From NCBI GenBank assembly GCA_028875575.1, contig JAPPDF010000077.1, forward strand, positions 1 through 34,643: DNA of 34,643 bases, read 5' to 3'. The notes under the pieces are model-generated. The model searched no databases. It was not told the DNA's origin and saw only the letters and a program-made list of their open reading frames with translations. The position numbers and the translations under genes are program-made. Within the stretch, counting starts at the first letter, position 1. The number at the start of each line of letters is the position of its first letter. Of the stretch, positions 25,870 to 33,370 are shown one piece after another. This DNA is from Acidobacteriota bacterium (GTDB lineage Bacteria > Acidobacteriota > Terriglobia > Versatilivoradales > Versatilivoraceae).

Positions 25870-27483
25870 TCAGGGCGACAGGCTGAAGGTGAAGAGATTG
25901 CTGCCGGCGGCCACGGCCACGATCTGCTTGCCGTCCAGCATGTAGGTGATGGGGTGGGTGGTGATGGGCGACCCGGTCTGGAACTGCCACAGGCTCTTGC
26001 CGGTGTGGGCATCCAGCGCGGTGAGATAGCCGTCCATGTCGCCCACGAACACCAGCCCTCCCGCGGTGGAGAGCGTCCCTGCCCAGGTCGGGGTGTGGAA
26101 CTTGAACTCCCACTTGACCTCCCCGGTGGTGGGCACCAGGGCCTTGACCACGCCCCAGGTATCTTCGTCCGGCTTAACCTGAGGAAAGCTCCCCAGCCAG
26201 AAGTGGCCCGGCTCCAATTCCTGCTCGCTGCTGAAGTAGTCGGTGCACTCCTCGCGGACCACCACGTAGAGCAGACCGGCATCGGGATTGTAGGATGGCG
26301 CCATCCAGTTGGACCCTCCTCCCATTCCCGGGCACTGGCGGTTTCCCTCCGGAGTGGGGGCGGTGTTGGGAAGCACCATGGGCCGCCCGTTGGCGTCGAT
26401 TCCTGAGGCCCAGGTGACCCGAGCCACCGCGTTTGCGTGGAGGAACTCTCCGGTTTCCCTGTCCAGGACGTAGTAGAAACCGTTGCGATTGGACTGGACC
26501 ATCAGCTTTCTGGCCTTGCCGTCCATTTCGAGATCCAGCAGCACCGGGACCTCGTTGGCGTCCCAGTCGTGGACGTCGTGAGGCGTGAATTGAAAGTACC
26601 ACTGCATCTTGCCGGTGTCGGGGTCCAGCGCCACCACTGAGGCAGAGTAGAGGTTGTCGCCCAGGCGGGTCTCCCCGTTGAGATCGGGGGCCGGATTCCC
26701 GGTGCACCAGTAGAGCAGGTCCAGCTCAGGATCGTAGGTTCCCGTCATCCAGGTCGGCGCCCCGCCCGTCTTCCAGGAATCTCCCAACCAGGTTTCCGAG
26801 CCGGGCTCTCCGGCCGCCGGAATGGTCCAGAACCGCCACAGCCGCTTTCCTGTATCGGGGTCGTAGGCGTCCAGGAAACCGCGGACTCCATATTCGCCGC
26901 CTCCGGTTCCGATGATGACCTTGTCCTTGACGATGAGAGGAGCCCCGGTGGAGCTGTAGCCGATTCGGTAGTCGGCCCGCTCGATGTCCCAGAGGACGTT
27001 TCCGGTCTTGGTGTCCAGGGCCACCAGGTGGGAGTCGAGGGTGGCCATGAACAGCTTGTCCCGCAGCAGGGCGAATCCCCGATTGATGGGCCCGCAGCAG
27101 AGGCTCTGGTCGGGCAGGCTGCGCTGGTATCTCCAGAGCCTCCGACCCGTTCGAGCGTCCAGGGCATAGCCGTTGTTGTAGGGAGCCGTGATGTACATCA
27201 TCCCGTCTACCACCAGGGGTACGGTCTGGAACTTGGCGGCAGCCCCCACGCCGGTCTGAAACACCCAGTCGACCCGCAGGTCGTTCACGTTGCCCTTGTG
27301 AATCTGCTTGAGCGGACGGTAGTTCCGGCCGCTGTAATCCCCGCGGTAGGTGAGCCAGTTCTCCGGCTCATCCATTGCCCGCACCAATCGTTCGCTGGTT
27401 ACCTCTCCGGCCCGGGACAAGCCGGTCAAGCCGGGAAACATCAGCGACAGGCACATTGCCGGCACAAACCATGATCGAGTCAT
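25870..27483 (-). CDS. PQQ-dependent alcohol dehydrogenase, periplasmic
   Basis: A 537-residue quinoprotein with a signal peptide (residues 1-26). It shows the vicinal Cys129-Cys130 pair that packs on PQQ, Glu197 in GGEYGVRG, Asn263 in TGNPAPD, and catalytic Asp306 in PHDVHDWDAN. Asp308, two residues after the catalytic Asp, is the extra acid that marks lanthanide-dependent (XoxF-type) enzymes; calcium enzymes usually have Ala there. Propeller motifs such as DPDTGKRLWRF and DPDTGKMQWYF recur. It lies 106 bp after the diheme cytochrome c gene on the same strand, its likely electron acceptor. GAGGAG precedes the ATG at 27483. It oxidises an alcohol or aldehyde, substrate unknown. Confidence 0.92.
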   Translation of the reverse strand: MTRSWFVPAMCLSLMFPGLTGLSRAGEVTSERLVRAMDEPENWLTYRGDYSGRNYRPLKQIHKGNVNDLRVDWVFQTGVGAAAKFQTVPLVVDGMMYITAPYNNGYALDARTGRRLWRYQRSLPDQSLCCGPINRGFALLRDKLFMATLDSHLVALDTKTGNVLWDIERADYRIGYSSTGAPLIVKDKVIIGTGGGEYGVRGFLDAYDPDTGKRLWRFWTIPAAGEPGSETWLGDSWKTGGAPTWMTGTYDPELDLLYWCTGNPAPDLNGETRLGDNLYSASVVALDPDTGKMQWYFQFTPHDVHDWDANEVPVLLDLEMDGKARKLMVQSNRNGFYYVLDRETGEFLHANAVARVTWASGIDANGRPMVLPNTAPTPEGNRQCPGMGGGSNWMAPSYNPDAGLLYVVVREECTDYFSSEQELEPGHFWLGSFPQVKPDEDTWGVVKALVPTTGEVKWEFKFHTPTWAGTLSTAGGLVFVGDMDGYLTALDAHTGKSLWQFQTGSPITTHPITYMLDGKQIVAVAAGSNLFTFSLSP

Positions 27484-27589
27484 TGGCTCTCCTCTTCGGA
27501 CAGGATGCCTCCGCCAGCCGGCCGGCCCGGGAAGAAACCGCCCGCATCGGGTCTGTCCGGATAGCTGGAACTCACCTGATTCTACGCTT

Positions 27590-28432
27590 TCAATCCGCGG
27601 TCGGCCGAGTGAGGAATACCAGAAGATCCATCAATTCCTGGTCGGAAAGCGCGCTTTCCGAATAGGCCGGCATCAGCGAATGGTCCAGGTGGGTGAGTTC
27701 CCGCAGCTCGCTCTTGCGGTAGCTGTGGTAGTTCTCCTCCCGATCCAGCACCTGGATGGTATAGGTGTCCTCGTTGCGGACGACACCGGTGATCTCCTTT
27801 CCCGAGGAGGTCACCAGGCGGACCGACTCGTAGCCGCCCGCCATCCGTCCGTCCGCTTGTAGGACATTCTTGAACTGAGCGCTGGGGTCCCGCATGGCTT
27901 CCAGGAACGACTCCCAGGGGCGAGAATTTCCGATGCCTGTCAGGTCGGGACCCAAGCGCCCTCCTTCTCCCCGAACCATGTGGCAGCCGGAGCAAAAGCC
28001 CTTGCCGCTGAAGATCTCACGCCCCGATTTCCAGTTTCCGCTCAAATCCTGAGGCTGAGCCTTGGACCGGAGATCGGTGATAAAGGCGATCATGCGCCAC
28101 AGATTGCTGTCGGGTAGCGTTTGGCCGGGCATCTGGGTTCCCTGGATTCCGTTCCTCACCACCTCGAGCATGTCGTGATCGTCTACAACATGGGTGAGCT
28201 GCCCTCGAACCAGGTCGGGCCCGCGGAATCCCCCGCCGCCCTCCATTCCGTGGCAGCCGGCGCAGTAATAGCGGAAGAGGCCTTTTCCGACCAGAATGTC
28301 GTCCGGGTTCCCCTTGTAGGGGTTCTGCTTCCTCTCTTCTTCCTCCGCCACCGCCGGGGCTGCGAAGATTGAGCCCAGGACGACGGCAAGGATGGCCGGG
28401 ACAAGAGGCCTCGCCAGAATTTGCATAATCAT
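27590..28432 (-). CDS. Diheme cytochrome c
   Basis: A 280-residue exported cytochrome with a signal peptide (residues about 1-29) and two heme c sites: CAGCH (57-61) and CSGCH (147-151). Candidate axial Met residues are Met101 (TQMPGQ) and Met254 (SLMPAY). The region between about 205 and 250 (SGKEITGVVRNEDTYTIQV) is common in cytochromes next to PQQ dehydrogenases in soil bacteria. It is upstream of, and on the same strand as, the PQQ dehydrogenase and probably takes electrons from it. The start is ATG at 28432 (ATG 28426 is possible); GGGTGA lies just upstream. Confidence 0.93.
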   Translation of the reverse strand: MIMQILARPLVPAILAVVLGSIFAAPAVAEEEERKQNPYKGNPDDILVGKGLFRYYCAGCHGMEGGGGFRGPDLVRGQLTHVVDDHDMLEVVRNGIQGTQMPGQTLPDSNLWRMIAFITDLRSKAQPQDLSGNWKSGREIFSGKGFCSGCHMVRGEGGRLGPDLTGIGNSRPWESFLEAMRDPSAQFKNVLQADGRMAGGYESVRLVTSSGKEITGVVRNEDTYTIQVLDREENYHSYRKSELRELTHLDHSLMPAYSESALSDQELMDLLVFLTRPTAD

Positions 28433-28696
28433 GTCACCCGGCTGGAGAATGGCTTGGACAAAGCCGCGTTCGGTCGATTTTAGGGCAAGGTCTTGCTGAA
28501 GTCAAAAGCCGGACGGCGCCTCTTTCGTCGAGGTTTCTCTGGCGCCCGGGGGCGGGAAACTGGTACAAACGGCATGGCGCTGTTTGGCCTGAAGCAGGAT
28601 CGGAGTTCCACCATTGGTTGAGCCTTTTGTAAGATTCCGCAGGTACGGGACGTCAGGCAAAGGGCTCGGTCGGTTAATTTCGGAAAGGGCACCATC

Positions 28697-30028
28697 ATGA
28701 CGGAGCAAGTAATCTCGGTGGAAGAAGAATACAGGAGGCGCACACCCAATTCAGCCGATGCCTTTCGACGGGGTGTGCCGGTGACGGCCGGTCCCGCCAA
28801 GGGCGCCTACTTCTTTCAGCCCTACCCCCTGACCATGTCCAGAGCCCGGGGGTGCTTCCTGCAAGACATCGACGGGCACCGCTATGTGGACTTCGCCAAC
28901 CACCACTCCACCCAGATCCTGGGCCACAACCACCCCAAGGTCATAGAGGCCATTCGCTCCCAGTTGGACCAGGGAACCGCCCTGGGCGCCCCGACGGGCA
29001 TCGAGACCGACATGGCCGCCGAAATGTGCCGCCGGGTCGCCAGCCTGGACCGGGTGCGGTTCGTGAACTCCGGCACCGAAGCCACCCTGCACGCGGTCCG
29101 GCTGGCCCGGGGATTCAGCCGCAAGTCCAGGATCGCCAAGTTCGAAGGCGGCTACCACGGCAGCCACGACGCGGTGGAAGTCAGCGTGTTCCCGCCGTTG
29201 GACCGGGCCGGACCGGTCCAGGCACCCCATTCCGTGCCAGGCGCCGGAGGGATGTCGCCCCACGCGGCCGGCGAGGTGCTGGTGCTCCCCTACAACGACG
29301 AGGCCGCCGTCGCCAGCCTGATCGACGAACACGCCCGGGACCTGGCCTGCGTCATCTTCGACCCCAAGGCGGGGATGCTCCCGGTTCGGCCGGAATTCGC
29401 CCGCGCCGTGAGAGAGATCACCCGCAGGCACGGGCTCCTGCTGATTTTCGACGAAATTGTCGGCTTTCGCGCCGGCAGAGGGGGTCTGCAGGAACAATTC
29501 GGAATCGATCCGGACCTGACCTGCTTCGGGAAGATCGTGGGGGGAGGGTTTCCGGTGGGGGCTTTCGGAGGCAGGGCCGACCTGATGGACCTGCTGGATC
29601 CGAACCGGGGGCCGACAGGCTTTTCCCAGAGCGGAAGCTTCAGCGCCAACCCCATGACCATGGCTGCCGGCCTGGCCACCCTGCGAGAACTGACGCCTTC
29701 GGCCTTCGACCACCTCAACGGCCTGGCGGACCGATTGACCGCCGGGTTGAACGACCTCTTCGCCCGCCGGAGCGTGCACGCCCAGGCCATCAATACGGGC
29801 TCGGTCTTCAGCATCTACTTCGTCGAGGGCAAGCTGGAGACCTATCGCGACCTGGCCCGAGCCGACCGGGCCTTGAGCCACCAGGTCTTTCTGGCCTTGC
29901 TGAGGGAAGGTTACTTCCTGAGCCACACCCTCAGCATGTGCGCCTTGTCGCTGCCCATGGGGAACGAGCACATCAGCGGGCTGATCGCCGCCATGGACAA
30001 GGCGCTGGACCGAGTCCTGGGCGCCTGA
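28697..30028 (+). CDS. Class III aminotransferase, glutamate-1-semialdehyde aminomutase-like
   Basis: A 443-residue PLP enzyme of the HemL-like branch. It has QILGHNHP (73-80), VNSGTEATLHAVRLARG (123-139), FEGGYHGSHD (149-158), FDEIVGFR (251-258) with PLP-binding Asp252, and the Schiff-base lysine Lys279 in CFGKIVGGGFPVGAFGG. In HemL the middle motif is EPVAGN; here it is DPKAGM, so the true reaction may be amine transfer or an aminomutase other than heme synthesis. GGAAAGG lies before the ATG at 28697. Divergent from the cytochrome gene. No heme genes surround it. Confidence 0.85.
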   Translation: MTEQVISVEEEYRRRTPNSADAFRRGVPVTAGPAKGAYFFQPYPLTMSRARGCFLQDIDGHRYVDFANHHSTQILGHNHPKVIEAIRSQLDQGTALGAPTGIETDMAAEMCRRVASLDRVRFVNSGTEATLHAVRLARGFSRKSRIAKFEGGYHGSHDAVEVSVFPPLDRAGPVQAPHSVPGAGGMSPHAAGEVLVLPYNDEAAVASLIDEHARDLACVIFDPKAGMLPVRPEFARAVREITRRHGLLLIFDEIVGFRAGRGGLQEQFGIDPDLTCFGKIVGGGFPVGAFGGRADLMDLLDPNRGPTGFSQSGSFSANPMTMAAGLATLRELTPSAFDHLNGLADRLTAGLNDLFARRSVHAQAINTGSVFSIYFVEGKLETYRDLARADRALSHQVFLALLREGYFLSHTLSMCALSLPMGNEHISGLIAAMDKALDRVLGA

Positions 30029-30043
30029 GATAGCGGGCAAAGG

Positions 30044-31087
30044 CTAGCCGCTGTTCAGCAGTCGGTTTCGGTCCTCTCCCTGAAGCGGCAGTTGGGTCCA
30101 GGCGCCCGAGCGGTCGTGGGAGACGTGGAAAGCCACGATGCTTTCCAGGACGTGCAGGGCTTCTCCGGCGTCGTAGGCAAAGGCCCCGCGGCCGTCCAGC
30201 CAGGCCACGATCTCCTGCACGGCCCGGTCCATCCCGGTGGCCTGACCGCGCAGGCTGGGCCACTGTTCCTGCCGGCCATCCCAGAACTCCAGACACACTT
30301 CGTCCCCTCCGGTCAGGGCCCGCCCCCTGCTTCCGTTGATGCTCAGGCTCATGGGGACCCTGGCGTAGTCGGAGGCATCCACGGTGACCATCACACCGCC
30401 CTCCAGGCGCATCAAGCCCCATCCGCCGGGGTCCTGAAAGGCCGGACCGCGGCAATCGGGCTTCCCCGCCAGATCCAGGGTTCCCGAGACGGCTTCCACC
30501 TGCCGCCCGGTCACCATGCGGAGGGCGTCGAACAGGTGGGTGCCGACATTGCCCAGGCGCCCGCTGCTCCACTGCAGGTTGACCGAGGTCAGCTCACCCA
30601 ATTCCCCTTCGCCGATCAGATCGCGCAGGCGGCGATAGTTGGGATGAAAGCGCCGGTTGTGGTTGATTGCCAGGAGAGATCCCGACTCCCGGCAGGCCCG
30701 CAGCATCCGATCTCCCTCGGAAACGCGGGAGGCCATGGGTTTTTCGCAGTAGATGGCCCGGATTCCGGCGCGGGCGCAGGCCACGGTGATTTCCTCGTGC
30801 ACCGGTGTGTAGGTGGCCACGCTCACCAGGTCGAGGGTTTGGGCGGCAATCATCTCCCGCCAGTCGGCGTAGCTGCCAACCCCGGCGCGCTCTTCGAAGC
30901 GGGCCCGGCGTCCCGCATCGCGGCTGCTTCCCGCCACCAGTTGGATTCTCGGGTTTCCCGCAAGCGCCCCAAGGTGGGTGCCGTCCAGGTTCTCCACCTG
31001 TTGCCCCAGGGCATCGCCGGAGGTCTGGTCGGCGGCACCGATAAACCCCAGACCGATGATTCCCGCCCGGTAGGTTGTCTGGTTCAC
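30044..31087 (-). CDS. Gfo/Idh/MocA-family oxidoreductase
   Basis: A 347-residue NAD(P)-dependent dehydrogenase. It has the Rossmann motif IGLGFIG (11-17), the family's EKPMA with the conserved Glu115-Lys116-Pro117, and a following NHNRRFHPNYRRLRDL segment typical of the catalytic half, which normally oxidises sugars or inositols. I start at GTG 31087 behind GAGGAG; the open frame to 31285 runs into the 3D-domain gene and lacks homology. The preceding gene on this strand ends 16 bp upstream, so they are probably co-transcribed. An insert at residues 18-40 (AADQTSGDALGQQVENLDGT) between the Rossmann motif and the next strand is somewhat unusual. Confidence 0.88.
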   Translation of the reverse strand: MNQTTYRAGIIGLGFIGAADQTSGDALGQQVENLDGTHLGALAGNPRIQLVAGSSRDAGRRARFEERAGVGSYADWREMIAAQTLDLVSVATYTPVHEEITVACARAGIRAIYCEKPMASRVSEGDRMLRACRESGSLLAINHNRRFHPNYRRLRDLIGEGELGELTSVNLQWSSGRLGNVGTHLFDALRMVTGRQVEAVSGTLDLAGKPDCRGPAFQDPGGWGLMRLEGGVMVTVDASDYARVPMSLSINGSRGRALTGGDEVCLEFWDGRQEQWPSLRGQATGMDRAVQEIVAWLDGRGAFAYDAGEALHVLESIVAFHVSHDRSGAWTQLPLQGEDRNRLLNSG

Positions 31088-31103
31088 GCTTCCCCACTCC
31101 TCT

Positions 31104-31544
31104 TCAGCGCTTGTCGGGCCTGGCGCTTTTCCGTATCCAACTGGAGAAATAGTGAACTCGGAGCCTGCGCCTTCCCCACTTCCGCGCCGCCTCGAGGTCG
31201 TCACCCATGTAGATGTCGATGCGCCGGCGCCAGCGGCGGTGCATCTTGTCCAGCACGACGAAGCGCCGGCCGGGGAACCCCTCAATCCTCACCCTTGCTC
31301 CGCGAACGAACCCCAGCGGAATCAGGTCCCGGGAGACGGCGATGGACCTCATGCCCGGTTTCAGCCGGTCTCCCCAAGCGGCTACGTAGGGAGTTTCATC
31401 GGTCTGGTTGGGGTGGGAATTGTAGGCCGAGGCCGTGACTTCTATGGTGTCCTCTCCCACCGGAATGCAGGCGGCGTACAGCAACAGCACCGCCAGCGCC
31501 GCCACAGCCGACCACCCAACGGGCCTCCTGGGTCCTGAAGTCAC
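31104..31544 (-). CDS. 3D-domain lipoprotein-like protein
   Basis: A 146-residue protein with a hydrophobic N-terminal segment (11-25) ending at Cys26 (LLYAAC, a weak lipobox), then a 3D domain: VTASAYNSHPNQTDETPYVAAW, DRLKPGMRSIAVSRDLIP and VVLDKMHRRWRRRIDIYMGD with Asp99, Asp110 and Asp115. This fold occurs in MltA and Rpf-like cell-wall hydrolases, often as an accessory. The start is GTG 31544 with a strong GGAGGG 5 nt upstream; the frame runs further to 31694 but without support. Probably a small peptidoglycan-related periplasmic protein. It sits directly upstream of the Gfo/Idh/MocA gene. Confidence 0.8.
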   Translation of the reverse strand: MTSGPRRPVGWSAVAALAVLLLYAACIPVGEDTIEVTASAYNSHPNQTDETPYVAAWGDRLKPGMRSIAVSRDLIPLGFVRGARVRIEGFPGRRFVVLDKMHRRWRRRIDIYMGDDLEAARKWGRRRLRVHYFSSWIRKSARPDKR

Positions 31545-31833
31545 ACGGTCCCTCCATACGGCTTGCGTTCGGTCGAGCCGCCCGGAGGTTGCGCGGCCGG
31601 CAGGAAGACGACTTCCGAGAAACACTGTATACGGCCGTGGGTTCAGACGCAAGCCGACACGCGCGGTGCCGCGGAGGACAGCGGGAGCTCCCACCGGAGT
31701 CGCGCGGTGGGTGGGCCGATGTCATCCGGTCCGCCTGGAATTATTTTTTCGGGGTGATGATCCTCGAGAGATTGAGCGGTACTATTTCATAGGTGCCGGT
31801 CATTATATTGAGCAAGCCACCCGGAATCGACCC

Positions 31834-32052
31834 ATGAACAGACCCGCAGCACGCCTTCACCTGGTGGAACAATCGGATCCAAAGGAACCGGAGCAACCGC
31901 CTGAACTGGAGACCGATCTGTTGGATTTCCCGGCATTTCGGTTCCTGGAAACCTTCTTTCGTATCCTTTCACTGGCGATCACCACCGTCTGCATTCTGCT
32001 GATCATCTCCTCGGGCCTGGTGCTTTGGATTCTGCTGGCGTTCTTCTCCTGA
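31834..32052 (+). CDS. Small single-pass membrane protein, hypothetical
   Basis: A 72-residue frame with an acidic, Pro-rich N-terminal half (VEQSDPKEPEQPPELETD) and one strongly hydrophobic C-terminal helix (about 45-71, ILSLAITTVCILLIISSG). The cytoplasmic/TM pattern is protein-like, but there is no clear ribosome binding site before the ATG at 31834 and the frame stays open upstream. I recognise no family. It is divergent from the 3D-domain gene. Confidence 0.45.
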   Translation: MNRPAARLHLVEQSDPKEPEQPPELETDLLDFPAFRFLETFFRILSLAITTVCILLIISSGLVLWILLAFFS

Positions 32053-33370
32053 ACGGGGCCGAGCACACCCTTGCCTGAAACAACCGAAAAAGAGTAGTCC
32101 ACGGAGTGACACGAAGAACGACGAAGGGCCACCAAGCGTGACGGCTCTGCCACATCGGCAGGGCTACGATCCGGCAACCCAGCCCGCGCCCCGGGTGGGC
32201 GTTCGTACCATGACTTCTGTTGGCTGCAAGCAGTTCAAAATCCAGCCTGAACAGATGGTTTATTTACATCGATGCGCAGGATGCACAGGATTATTCCCGG
32301 AGACGGCTGGCTTGCAGTCCTGAACATCCGCAAATCCGCACGTTGTCATCGCTGGAGTCAGCCTCTCGTACATCGGCAAGGTGCCGGTCTTCGAGGTCAC
32401 GAGCGCCGATCTACTTGAGATCCTCACGCCCCTCTGGCACCGCAAGGTAGCCACCGGCAAGCGGGTGGCTCCCGCGCCTGGGGGCGGTCCTGGAATGGGC
32501 GCGTTGCCTGGCCCAGGGGATCGGTTGCCCGCGCCAAGTCCAGCAAGGCGACCTCGCCTGGGGCAGGCCAGGTTGAGCAGGACAACCCGGGTCCGGGTTT
32601 TCATCATTTCGGCCTTTCCGCAGGAATTGTTGGGACGGTAGCGACTTCCGGGAGAGGGACGGCAAACACCTGTTACCCGCCCTCTCCTCTGTGCCGAACG
32701 AGGCGGGATTTCAGGCGGGTCGCTCCAGTCACTGCCACTGGTCCGTCCATCCGCATGCCGGAGGCAGGATGTTTCTTGCAGCCTCTTGAGGCCGAAGGAG
32801 TTCAGGGAAACCTTCTGTGTTACCCGCTCCCCCCAGATGGCGCAAATTGTCCTTCTTGTCCCGGTATCACCCTTCTATCGGCACACAGTGACCCTTTCCG
32901 AATTCCATAGGATATCCAGCCCCGAGCCCGTTCCAGTCGTCGCTTGGAGCCGGTCTCTGTCCTCCTCCAGGACTGCAGAATTCACCGGGGTGTTCCGGCG
33001 CTCGACGTGGTGATCGATGGATCGAGATTGGCTGCGGTCAAGGGCTGTCTATCCCGATCACAGTCCGGAACGGCGCCAGACCTGGAACCGGAGGCAGCCA
33101 CGATGGCGGTCACGGTCACCACCGCGAGAGGTTCGCTGTGGCGTTCCCGTGCAGCGTTTGGATCCAATGGTGCACCGCGCCAGCATTCACGCCTGACTGG
33201 CTCACTCCTGGTCGGATTCGGGTGGTGGCGACACAAGAAAGTAGAAGCACACTTAATTTACACCCATTCAGATATAAGGTTCACTTTTTACTCATACTTA
33301 GTTGTTATTATCTTCTGCCCGTGGTCGCCGTGCGGGGTCACATCTTGGAAGTGTCAATAGGGAGGTAGTC
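32053..33370. other. Long spacer with decayed repeats and an integrase remnant
   Basis: No intact gene is supported in these 1.3 kb. It contains a degraded CCACGGAGTGACACGAAG-type repeat (about 32099-32136), a hairpin GCTCTGCC/GGCAGGGC (32144-32164), a TTTACATCGATGCGCAGGAT repeat-like block (32263-32292), the integrase remnant (32342-32519) and, at the end, an AT-rich stretch (33241-33315) before the next gene. The rest is unassigned. Confidence 0.5.
32342..32519 (+). pseudogene. P4-type tyrosine recombinase (integrase) remnant
   Basis: The frame beginning at 32342 reads SLSYIGKVPVFEVTSADLLE, then ILTPLWHRKVATGKRV, which resembles the N-terminal (SAM-like) region of P4-family integrases (IGxxPVxEVTxADVLxVLxPIW). 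It breaks near 32474; one base later the continuation RLGAVLEWARCLAQG follows, matching the usual RQRIGAVLEWA step. A single extra base thus splits the alignment. No catalytic domain follows and the start is missing, so only about 55 codons survive. It marks an old integrated element. Confidence 0.65.

Noticed and set aside
28751-30040. 429-codon open frame antisense to the aminotransferase
   Set aside because: The plus-strand protein has all PLP motifs; the antisense translation is low-complexity.
33257-33315. AT-rich stretch before the second Cache gene as a promoter
   Set aside because: TTCACT-N17-TGTTAT is possible but both boxes are weak and several alternatives fit equally well.
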